A stretch of DNA of 64,000 nt from Trichosporon coremiiforme. Lineage: Eukaryota; Basidiomycota; Tremellomycetes; Trichosporonales; Trichosporonaceae. Under the pieces are notes generated by a model. That model did no database searches and was not told the origin of the DNA. It saw nothing but the letters and a program-made list of their open reading frames with translations. This document shows positions 51,364 to 61,894 of this stretch, in pieces; position 1 is the stretch's first letter, and every line of letters starts with the position of its first letter. The position numbers were made by a program, and so were the translations under genes. Location: positions 496,001 to 560,000 of the forward strand of contig BCJJ01000022.1 in assembly GCA_039545355.1 (NCBI GenBank), in the 5' to 3' direction.

Positions 51364-52103
51364 GATGCGCCCCCTCACCGAAGAGGAGACCAAGGCGGTC
51401 TTTGAGAGTGAGTGAAGCTGTCTTATTCGCGTCAAGAAAGCTGACCACGCAGAGCTCTCGAACTACGTCGGGAAGAACCTGGCACACTTCATCGACCGCG
51501 ACGATGACGATGAGTACTGCTTCCGCCTGCACAAGGACCGGTGAGTGTCGAGCCTGAACATGCAGAAACGAAGCCCTTATGCCCTTCTCTGCGGTTCCGG
51601 GAGCTCTGGAGCTACGCTTCATATTGGACATAGCTGACCCCAGTGTGTACTACCTCCCGTTACCGATGCTGCACCTCGCGACCTCTGTCGCGCGCCCGAA
51701 CCTCGTCTCGCTCGGCACGTGTCTGGGCAAGTTCAGCAAGAGCGGCAAGTTCAAGCTGGGCGTGACGGCGCTGGACTGGCTGGCCAAGTACGCCAAGTAC
51801 AAGGTGTGGATCAAGCCGGCTGGCGAGCTGCCGTTCCTCTACGGCAACCATGTGCTCAAGGCGCACCTTGGTCGTATCACCGAGGACACGCCGGAGCACC
51901 AGGGTGTCGTCGTGTTCTCGATGAGCGACATTCCGCTCGGGTTCGGTGCCACCGCCAAGAGCACGATTCAGACCCGCGACCTCGATCCCGCCGGTATCGT
52001 GGTCTTCCACCAGGCGTGAGTACCCAGCTGCGTGGACAAGAGTCTGAGCTGACAACCCAGTGACGTCGGAGAGTATCTGCGTGACGAGGAGACGATGTTC
52101 TAG
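51364..52103 (+). CDS. NIP7: 60S ribosome biogenesis factor Nip7
   Basis: Four exons: 51364-51406, 51453-51540, 51644-52015, 52061-52103; 181 aa, the usual Nip7 length. Nip7 acts in 27S pre-rRNA processing and pre-60S assembly. The N-terminus [20 protein letters not shown] is diagnostic. [20 protein letters not shown] follows at the second junction. The C-terminal PUA domain ([35 protein letters not shown]) binds RNA. The end [13 protein letters not shown] is encoded by the small last exon. Introns are 45-103 nt with GCTGAC branches. Confidence 0.96.
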
Positions 52104-52369
52104 AGCTGTTGTGTTTCATGTATGCATTACGGGATCCATTGATACCATTACCATGACCGTGCACTGCACGAGTGACATCACCTCTAGATGAGTCTTTTCC
52201 CATGGCCATGCAGCCGTGCAGTGCAGCTGACTCCTTTTCTTCTGATGTCCCACTAGCCGCAGCTCGGTGACGCCTGGGTATACACATTGTAGAGTCGTGG
52301 TCAAGGCGGCCGAAACGTCGGCCGATGTCCGACTCGAACTCTCGCACTAAGGCTTGCAAACTTAGTGGC

Positions 52370-53044
<675 letters not shown>

Positions 53045-53393
53045 TCAAGAAGAGGAAACAGTCAGCAAAGATATGGGATGAACCCCTAGTCCTTGGTCGT
53101 TCGCGGTCGTACGGGCGTGCTGGGATCTGTGACTCGGACATTGCCGCGCTGCGGTGGTTGGGGCATCTTGGCGTATTTGGCGTATGGCGCCGCAACGAAG
53201 CTCCGGCCTGTCCCTGTGGGATATGCTCCCAGGCACACCACTTTCAGGTGTCCTGACCTCCACCACGGCTTGTCCTTCCTCCGCCCCGGTGTCGTCACAA
53301 CTCTGTCGCGATCGACCTCAGCCTCACCTTCTTCCTCGCTAACACTCAACACCTCGTCACCACCTCGGTCCCACGAGACGCACGCCTGAAGTT

Positions 53394-54083
53394 ATGGAGC
53401 AGAAGAAACGGGACCCGCGAAAACAGGCGCAGCTCATCGTCACTGTCGGTTCGACGTCCTTCCCCGCGCTCTCCGATGCGGTCCTCTCGCCCGCCGTGCT
53501 CGAGATTCTGCCAGAACTCGGCATTGCCAGCATCACGGTGCAGGCTGGCTCTGCCGACATTCCAGTACACGCTCGAGGTGGAGAGATCACGTACACGACC
53601 CGCGGAGGGGCGTACGTCCGCGTCCGCACTTTGCGATATACGCGCGACGCTGTCGAGATGGACGCACTACTGAAGGGCGCGGATGTGGTCGTGAGCCATG
53701 CTGGTGAGTGCGCTTTCTCATGTTCTCGGAGGTAGGAGGGCAGCTGTCAATAGGTCAACAACAGCTGATGTCAGGCTCGGGGAGTATCCTCACGGCTCTG
53801 CGGATGAGCAAGCCGCTCCTTGTCGTGCCGAACGAGACGCTCATGGACAACCACCAGGTCGAGTTGGCTGATGCACTGGAGAAGGAAGGATACCTGGTGA
53901 CGTGCAAGCCGGCGTGAGTACCTGAGTACCCTTCACTAATGCTGTCTCGTTGCCGTGAAGCTGACCGCCAGAGACTTAACCTCAGGCCTGAAGACGCTCA
54001 TGGCGACGACGCCGAAACCCTTCCCTGCACAGCAGCCTGAACGCTTTGTCTCTATCCTAGATGAGACGGCCGGGTTCCCCTGA
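53394..54083 (+). CDS. ALG13: UDP-GlcNAc transferase subunit Alg13
   Basis: Three exons: 53394-53703, 53775-53913, 53972-54083; 186 aa. Alg13 is the catalytic half that, anchored by Alg14 at the ER, adds the second GlcNAc to dolichol-PP-GlcNAc. [20 protein letters not shown] near residue 14 is the GT28-like N-terminal glycine loop. [20 protein letters not shown] near residue 95 spans the first splice and holds the UDP-sugar binding HAGSGS motif. [20 protein letters not shown] follows, with the usual D-N-HQ-E pattern. Introns (71 and 58 nt) have GCTGA(T/C) branches. The size matches free-standing fungal Alg13. Confidence 0.95.
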
Positions 54084-54171
54084 ACTATCTTTCGTGTCGG
54101 CGTTGAGCAGAGGGAAGAAGGAAGACACCTTGTACGAATAGACCAACACTAGAGTTACATAGAGAACTGTA

Positions 54172-55001
54172 TCACTTCTGCTTACCCTTGACGTCGCTGT
54201 GGCCCAGGTCCAGGTCGGGCTGGACGAGGTTGCGGATACGCTGCTTTAGCACCTTGAGTTCCGGGAAGCCGCCCTCGGTCTGGTTGTCAGCTCAGGTCTC
54301 GTAACAGCTTCCATAGCTGCGTCGGAGGACATATGTTGCGCGGCCAGCCCTCTTCTCGCCGCACACTCTCGGAACCTGCTATCTGGGTGGATGGCCGGTA
54401 CTCATTTAAAAGGAAGGGTGATCATGCGAGGAATGACTGGAGAGAGGGCACCAGCCAAAGCCTGGAGGTGGAGGCTGAAGCGAGACGACAGTTGACTCAC
54501 CTTCCTGTCCCACACGAGGTGCGGGTTCGCGCCATCTCCGAGATCGACCCAGACACGGAACCGGCCTCCCGTCTCCTCAGTCTTGAGCGGGATGAGCGAG
54601 ATCGTGCGCACAGCCGGTGTCGGGAAGGTGAGCAGGAGCTCGGTCTGGATCCACGAAGCACGGGGAGCCCTGATGTCAGCTCAGAGTCCCGTCAACCTGA
54701 AAGCTCGAGTTCTTCCTATTTGCAGATCTGATCCACTCCACCCATATCTCTCCGAGTGGGAAAGTTCAATGAGGAAGATTGACGGGGAAGCAGGAAGGAG
54801 GGAAGGCGAGGAAGACACTCACCACCGACACCGGTCGCAGTACTCGATGATGACGTGCGGCGTCTGTAGTTTCGGGGGGAGGATGTCGGCGGTCGCGGTA
54901 GCAGCAGCAGCGGGCTGCTGTTGCTGCTGGTGCGAAGCAGTCGTGTGGGTGGGGACGTCGGGCTGGCAGTCGGTGCACACCTCCTGAGCTTGGGCAGACA
55001 T
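54172..55001 (-). CDS. SelW/Rdx-type thioredoxin-like protein
   Basis: Exons 55001-54823, 54669-54501, 54279-54172; 151 aa. The fold of the selenoprotein W/T/H (Rdx) family is recognised from LQTPHVIIEYCDRCRWAPRA followed by LLLTFPTPAVRTISLIPLKT and FPELKVLKQRIRNLVQPD. The redox site is C55-x-x-C58, with Cys in place of selenocysteine. There is no TGA in the frame other than the end. A Gln/Ala-rich and His-bearing N-terminus (residues 1-45) is disordered. The last exon follows a 221-nt intron. The family is thought to act in redox control. No substrate is known. Confidence 0.88.
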
Positions 55002-55290
55002 GATGGACGATGGACGAAACACAGAAGACAGCGGGAGAGGAAGATGCCGGTTGGGCCGAGTGAGATAACGCCGGCCACATTACCCACATAGCGATAACGT
55101 GATTAGTCGGGTGGCGAGACTGGCGATTTCCGATTAACCTTCATTCCTCCCTCTCTCCATCGATCACCATCCGTCGTTGGGTCATGTGCACGGATATAAG
55201 TTACATTAACGCATCCGGGGGATGCTTGCTACATGTTTAATTCTAGAGAGCCTTGAAGAAATCGAATAGTAATAGGGACGCGGCTGCCGG

Positions 55291-56644
55291 CTAGTTCTTA
55301 GCCTTCTTCTCCGGCGTGCCTGCGGGCTGCTCCTCGGCCTTCCTCTTCTCAGTTGCCGGCGCGGCGGCAGGGGCAGCAGCGGGCTTCTTCTTCTTCTTGA
55401 CCATGCTCGTGAGGTCGTTCACGGGTCCGGCGTCGGCCTTGACCTCGCCGCCCTGGCCGCCAAGGAGGTGGTTGATGCTCTCGGACACGATGTCGCCGCC
55501 CTCCGGGGCAGCCTTGAGCTCCTCAATCTTGACCTCGAGGTCGCCGATGAGCGCCTCGACGTCCTTGCGCTCGTTCTCGCGCTCCTTCTCGCTGAGCTTG
55601 GCGACATCGGGCGACGGCTCAGAGGTAGAGGTCAGCTCGGCGAGACGCGCCTTGAATCCGTCAAGAGCGGCCTGGACGTGCACAAGCGCTGCGGGGCGGC
55701 CGGATGGCGTGAACTCGAGCGCGGTGCCGAGCTGGTACTCGGCGGAAGCGAGGGCGCGGGAAGACTTCGGCAGCAGAGACGCCTTCAGCTTCACGGCCGC
55801 CTCGTAGTCCTTCACAGCCTGGTCGAAGTTCTCTGGGCTGTCAGCTTACCGACACCACTATTCTAAGCTGCAACGGAGCACCCCCCTCCACCATTTGCAC
55901 TCACCAGTCTCACAAGACACATCACCAAGAGCAAGGTAGCACTCGCTGAGCAGGAGCCTGGTCTCCTTGCCTTCGTCCTTGGGGAGATTCTCGACCTCCT
56001 TGGCGTAGATCGTGCGCGCGACGTCGAGCACCTCCCAGGCGGCGTTAAAGTCGTCTTCGGGCTCCTCCTCGCCCTCCTCCTGCTGTCCCTTCTCCTCCCC
56101 TTCTCCCTCTCCCTCCTGCTCCTCTCCCTCGCCTTCCTCCTCCTCATCTCCGTCGTCTCCGTCGCCCTCGAAGACGAAGTTACCCTTCGCGTTCGGGGCG
56201 GACAGCTCAGCAGAAGCCGGGTTGGTGCTCTTAGCAACCTCCTCGCGGCCCATGACGCCCTGCTGCGAGAGCGCGAGCTCGTAGAGCGCCTTGCCGTACG
56301 AGAGGAGGAGAGGGGCCATGGTGGGGTCGAAGTCGCCCACGAGCTCGCGTCTGGATGTTAGCTGGGCGAAGACTGAAAGCCGCGCAAAGCTCATGCAGCC
56401 GTACGACAGCCCAACGCAAGTACTCACTGAAGATCAAGCGCATCGGCGTACTTGCCAACACCCTCCTCCCACTGCCTGAGCGCGATCGCCTTCTTGCCCT
56501 CAGAGACCAGTTTCGCCACCGCAGCCTGGATCTCCTCCGGCTTCTCCGGCTTGGCGTCCTTCACTTCCGGCGCGGGGCTGTTCTTCTCCGACCTGTGCTG
56601 TCAGCTAAGTCTTCCTATGCCCTTCAGCTATGGTTGACTCACAT
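55291..56644 (-). CDS. NASP/Hif1-type histone chaperone (SHNi-TPR)
   Basis: Exons 56644-56643, 56592-56428, 56350-55905, 55832-55291; 384 aa. The start codon is itself split by the first intron (AT | G), a 50-nt intron with GCTGAC and CACAG. TPR-like helices begin at VAKLVSEGKKAIALRQWEEG, continue through FDPTMAPLLLSYGKALYELA, a Glu/Gly/Asp acidic insert (about residues 120-160), then FNAAWEVLDVARTIYAKEVE, LLLSECYLALGDVSCETENF and YQLGTALEFTPSGRPAALVH. The order TPR1, TPR2 interrupted by acid, TPR3-4 is typical of NASP/Hif1/Sim3, which carry H3-H4 and CENP-A-type H3. The C-terminus is Lys-rich with a PEKKAKN nuclear-type end. Confidence 0.9.
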
Positions 56645-56934
56645 GGTATTGTATGGATGCGATGCGGACTAGGGTGTCAAGGTAGACGTAATGTTGACGA
56701 AGGACCTAGCGCTCGCAAGAAATCATTTACTTTCAGCGCGTCCAGCCAGCTGCAGGACGCGACGCGCCTGGGCGGGAGACGGAGGCAGATGGGACACTGC
56801 GCGTCATCTCGCGTGGCGAGTCCATGGATATACTCCCGCGACGATTGAGATTACGGCGATGGCCATGTCCGGAAGTTCACGAAGTTCACGAGAGCCGCCT
56901 GCTAGCACTGCTCACGACAACAACAGCACGCAAA

Positions 56935-58044
56935 ATGTCGGTCCGATCACTGCGGACGCTGCGATCACTCCGCTCCGCCTCCCGGCTCCCCTCTATTGCC
57001 GCCCGGGGCGTCGTGCCGGCAGTCGGTTCCTCGGCTTCCAACCTCGCTCCCCTCGCCCGCCGGCACCTCAACACGATCAATGCCGATGAGGTCGCGCACT
57101 TCTCCAAGCTCTCCGAGCACTGGTGGGACGAACAGGGCGAGTTCGGCCTCCTGCACCGCATGAACCCGGAACGTGTCGAATTCATCCGCCAAAAGGTTGC
57201 GCTCGACCCCGAGAACGAGCCAGAGTGGACCTTCGAGGGACGGCATCAGGACGCGGCGCGCGAGGCGGCCAAGGGTACCGGACAGTGGCTAAAGGGGAAG
57301 AGGTGTCTTGATGTGGGATGTGGAGGAGGACTGCTGGCTGAGGTGAGTCGAAGGTTCGAGGGTGTTGTGGAAGCGAAGACGGTGGGCTGACGACAGACTC
57401 TGGCGCGCCTCGGGGGCGACGTCCTCGCCATTGACGCTACGGCGCCCAACATCGCGATTGCGCGGACGCACGCAAGCGCAGACCCGCTGCTGCCCTACGT
57501 TGACGAGGAGGGTAACCAGGCCAACACCTCAGCTCCGGGACGGTTGGAGTACAGGCACACGTCGGCCGAGGCTTTACTCGCGGCCGGGGAGCAGTTCGAC
57601 ATCGTGTGCAGCATGGAGGTGCTGGAGCACGTCGACTCTCCGGGCGAGTTCCTCAAGTGTCTCGGTGCCATGGTCAAGCCTGGCGGCCATCTGCTCCTTT
57701 CCACGATCAGCCGCACGCCGCTCGCGCAGCTCCTCACACTGACCATGGCCGAGGACGTCCTCCGCCTCGTAACGCCGGGCACGCACCACTACCACAAGTT
57801 CGTGCGGCCCGAGGAGCTCCGCCGTTTCGTTGGGACTGAGATGGGCGGCCTCGATGTCTGGGAGGCGAACAGGGATGCCTCGGATCTGAGGGAGGGAGAG
57901 GTCGGAAGCACGCAGGGCATCATCTATGACCCGCTTGCTGGGCGGTGGAAGCTTGCGAGCTCTGCTGAGGGCACTTGGTTCAAGCCCCTCGGCGAGCTCG
58001 TCAACTACATGTACCATGCGAAGAAGCGGCCGGCGAGGAGGTAA
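56935..58044 (+). CDS. COQ3: Ubiquinone O-methyltransferase Coq3, mitochondrial
   Basis: Exons 56935-57342 and 57397-58044; 351 aa. Coq3 performs both O-methylations in coenzyme Q synthesis within the matrix-side CoQ complex. After a presequence rich in Arg/Ser (MSVRSLRTLRSLRSASRLPS) comes FSKLSEHWWDEQGEFGLLHR, a Coq3/UbiG hallmark. The SAM-binding motif I is KRCLDVGCGGGLLAE (about 122-136), ending exactly at the 54-nt intron. Motif II-III is IVCSMEVLEHVDSPGEFLKC and LVKPGG-like AMVKPGGHLLLSTISRTPLA. The end GIIYDPLAGRWKLA...NYMYHAKK matches the family. An in-frame extension upstream exists but lacks support. Confidence 0.95.
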
Positions 58045-58282
58045 TCATTAGATCAATATATGCATCGCATCTCATTCAATATTGGATAACTCGGATGACC
58101 AGACCCACGTTTACAATCTGGAACATGACGCCTCAAGGGTTGTGGTTAAGTGGGCTGGGTAACTGACGTCGTGAAAAAGACTGCCCGGCTCTGAGGCTTT
58201 CGATGTGTGACAAATGCATGCTAAAGTACTACACTATGCGTTTTTCCGGACTGCTGCGATTCCCCTTCTCTACTGCAGAAGC

Positions 58283-58841
58283 TTAGTAGGGCTTCGCGGC
58301 GGCCTGGCACGCCTTGAGGGCCTCGAGGTAGTAGTTGCACGAGGTCATGTCGCCGTTGGTGGCCTCGAGGCAGCGGGTGAAGTCTGTTTGTCAGCTTCTG
58401 GTCGAGAATTCAGTAGCTCCGTGGAGCAATCTACTCACCCTTAGCCTGGATGTCGCACGAAGCGCCGTTCATGGGCTGCTGCTGCTGCTGGGCGTACTCA
58501 GCAGGAGGGGGAGGGGCAGCCTCGGCCGGGCGGGACGAGCCGAAGAGCATGCTGGAGATGCCGTGGCCGACGACGGAACCGGCGACGGCACCACCCATGG
58601 TCGAGGCGGCCTGGGCCATGAGGCCGGGCTGCTTCTGGGGGACAGCGGCGGGGACGGGCTGAGCAGCGGGGTAGTGCTGGGCAGGAGCCGGGGCGTGCTG
58701 CTGGGGGTACGAGGCGGTGTGGGCCTGGCGGGAGCCCGAGGGCGCCGAGTGCGAGGACGAGGGACGGACGGATCCACGAGACTGTGTGCGTCAGCGCAAG
58801 ACCTTCCGCCAGCAGTTCTGTTGACTCACTGAGCGAGGCAT
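58283..58841 (-). CDS. MIX17: CHCHD2/Mix17-family twin CX9C protein
   Basis: Exons 58841-58830, 58781-58439, 58383-58283; 151 aa. The first coding exon has only four codons (MPRS). The N-terminal half is Ser/Pro/Ala/Gln-rich and basic. A glycine-zipper-like hydrophobic segment follows, MAQAASTMGGAVAGSVVGHG at about 64-83, then GSSRPAEAAPPPP. The C-terminal CHCH domain has a twin CX9C pattern: CDIQAKDFTRC and CNYYLEALKAC. Such proteins are imported by Mia40 into the intermembrane space and affect respiration and cristae. Introns are 48 and 55 nt. Confidence 0.93.
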
Positions 58842-59506
58842 TGTTGTTGTTCTGTTAGATGAGGAGATGTTAGGTGGCAAGAACGAGACGCAATGCCATG
58901 AAATATCCCTGCCCGCTGATTGCTCCAGACTCTCCAGACCTTGCCGAAAAGGTCCCGTGAACGTGTGCGTCTGGCCTTCGGCTCGGCATCCGCCATTATC
59001 CATCCGCATCAGCGACGGCGAATCCAGGGTCGCAAGGAGGCCAGGGAGGGTGCTAGAACACTTACGTAACTTTGCCCGCCGATCTCGCCCTCACCGTACG
59101 GGCTGGCTGGCTGCCCGACGGCGCACCCACTTGCCGGATCTCATGCCGGACTCCAAAGGATCAGCGTAAGCGTTCGTACCGCCGAGGTGGAGGCCGCCGC
59201 TCCACCACCGGCGGACAGTGGGTGCTGCGCTGTAAGCAGTGACGGGTGCGAGCTCGTGGCTGCTAGCATAAAGGAGGCTGCCCATCGCCGAGGCACCATC
59301 GCATCTGGTCCGCCTCCACCTCCACCTTCCGAAGCCGAGGGAAGGTCACAGCGGGGCGTCGTAGACCGACCTGGGCGACGGGCGATGACCAAGCTATTAA
59401 TACAGAGGTGCATGGTCGTCTACTACGAAGCGATTACTCGTTCTATTGTTCGTTGACGGTTTGGTTACAGGTTGAAGCTCTAGTTATGTACAGATTGTTG
59501 GTCCTT
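58842..59506. other. Intergenic region upstream of the CHCHD2-like gene
   Basis: About 665 nt between two minus-strand genes: the CHCHD2-like promoter and the 3' end of the Zn2Cys6 gene. No gene seen. Confidence 0.3.
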
Positions 59507-61894
59507 CTACTCCGCCGAGACGTCCCTGCCAAAGGTGTACATTCCCTCAATGACACCGAGGACGGAGAGGAACTGCATCAGCAGGCTCTGACTGTGAATG
59601 TTAGTTGACACGAAAGGCTGTTCAACTCACGCTCGAACGGCTTGCGGTCGCGACGACGTCGAGCACTCCATCAGCTGGATGGCGACGAAGCGCACCTTCT
59701 GCACCAGCGACGGACCGTTCGTCGCCAGGCACTCTTCGGGCAGGCTGTTCAGCCCGTCCAGCAGATCACAGGCTATGTCCTCGGCAACTTCGCTGTTCTG
59801 GACACCGGCGAGGCCACCGACACCCTGCAGCGGCATCTGCGTCAGCGCCGCAAGCTGGGTCAGAAGCGCTTCCCGCGTCTGTAGCAGGACCAGTCGCACG
59901 ACTTGCTGCGTGACGAGGATGTTGCCCTGCATGACCATGAAGCTGTTGACGTGACTCGAGTCCGACGCTGTCTGGAAGAAATCCATGAAGCGCGCCTGCA
60001 TGTTCGCCTCCCAGCCCTTGGCTGGGCTCGCGGCCCGCGAGTCGAAGGCCGAGCGCGACTTCAGTGGCGACGCTACCTCAGCCGTCGCATTCACGGTACG
60101 GTCCCGCAGCTGGTTGACATTCTGGAGGTCGGCCAGAATGCTGTCCACAGTCGGCGGTGCCTTGCGTCGCTGCAGCAGGAGTGCGTCGTTCAGGATGCGG
60201 AAGAGGTTCGTGACCACGTTGAAGCCGGAAATCAGTGGCGTCTGGCCAACTGGCTGAGGTAAGATTCCAGCTGCCGTGATCTGCTCATCGTCGACCTCAG
60301 AGGGAAGGCGGAGACCTTGAGCATCTTCCAAGCGCAGACAGATCGTACGCGCTCGAAGGCAGGCAGTGCTCTTATCGGCCTGGAACAGCAGCCAGTAAAT
60401 ACGCCTGCGCACCTCCGACTCGATCGGGTTAAGATTCTCGTAGCTCTGTTTGTCAGCTGCCAGGCGAAAGCTTCTCAGCTCACCGATTCCTCGTTCAGGC
60501 GCAGAGCGAGGGCACACTGGTTGGCCTGCGCCGTCGAGATCACATGCGCTGTGTTGTTCCCAAGCAGAAGATGAACGATCCCCTCCAGGTAGAAAATCAC
60601 AACTGTTCATCAGTTATTGCCCTTTCTCCGGCTGAACTCACCAAATTCTGCTCGCATCGGCACCGAGTCGTCCCAGATGAAAGCCGTTTTGGCACGGGCA
60701 ACTCGCACGCATCGGCGGGCGAGCTGCTCAACTTCGTCCTTGTCAAGGCTGATCAGTACACGGGGCACCTGGACCAACGTCGACGCCAAGACGACAAGCG
60801 CGAGGGCGAAGAAGACGGGATCTGACTTGTCTCGCCTCGCGGCGAGGTCGGCCAAGAAGGAAGGCCGGTGCAGGGCGGGCGTAAGAGGATAGACGTAGTC
60901 GAAGAAGAGGCCAATGATGTTATCCATGACCGCGGGGGCGACTACTTGATCAAGGCTTGTGGGGATTGCAGCGTTGTCAGTCCACGTGCTCGGCGACGAT
61001 CCGGCGAGCAAGGGGTACGAAGGCGATGGCAGACCGGTGCTGCTTGTCGTCAGCTTCACGCTCCGGAGAATGCAGCTGTACTCACGCTGCAAGGCTGTTA
61101 ACGTCAAAGTTCAATGGGCTCGCCTGCACTGTACTTGATGTCGCCGTCCTGGTCGGGTCAATCACCGCCGGTTCCAAGACACTGGCGGCGGCCTGCGTGT
61201 ACCCGTGGGCTGCGTCGGAGATCGCACTGAGATCGCTGCGGGGTTAGGGCTGTACGCTCCAAAATGACTTACACAGGGGCTGGGCCTTTGCGCCGGGACA
61301 CACGCATGCGGACGCACTCGAGAGCGAACCGCCGGCATCGAGCACATGGCAGCTTCGCGACATCAGGGTGATCCGGCGGCACTAGCGGAGACGGTTCACA
61401 CCGTCGCCTGCAGAGTACGTCAGTTCCATTCTTGAAGCAACGGAGAATACTCACTTGCCCTTGCGGCACGCTTCACAGCCTGATGTCAGCTAGTGGATGG
61501 GGTCGGTGAGCTCACTGGTCAATGTCTGGGCGACTCCGCCGCTGCGTGACTTTCTCGGATTACTCGTTGGCGGGTCGTTACTATCTTCCTCGGTTCCGTC
61601 TGCGTTAGATGCCGAACTTGTCGCCGTCGTTGCGCGCTCTACGCCAGGCCGCGCACCAACATTGCTGTACGGAGCAGCTTTACGCCGCGCCTGCTTGCGG
61701 GCAGTGTCGATAGAGGACGTAGACGACGAAGACGCGAGGGGGTCGGTGGCGAGGTTTGCCGAAGCATTGTTGTCGTTGAGAAGAGGGAAGAGGCGGCCGG
61801 GGGATGCGAGGAGGGCGGACGGGGGTGGGGGCTGGGTTTGAGCGAACGACATGTTTTGGGCTCCGAGGAGATCGACCTCTGATGGCTGCTCCAT
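59507..61894 (-). CDS. Zn2Cys6 fungal transcription factor
   Basis: Eight exons: 61894-61516, 61479-61455, 61407-61273, 61235-61086, 61039-60642, 60602-60484, 60445-59631, 59591-59507; 701 aa. The zinc cluster is split over two introns: SCEACRKGKRRCEPSPLVPP then LPCARCRRFALECVRM at residues about 127-170, six cysteines in the CX2CX6C...CX2CX6C order, with an unusually long middle loop. The following basic run VSRRKGPAP fits the linker. The middle homology (Fungal_trans) region includes IIGLFFDYVYPLTPALHRPS near residue 265, then FYLEGIVHLLLGNNTAHVIS and SEVRRRIYWLLFQADKSTAC near 418. Introns are mostly 35-47 nt with GCTGAC. A CAGCAG-like double acceptor at 61040/61043 gives one residue of ambiguity. 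Target genes cannot be predicted. Confidence 0.9.
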
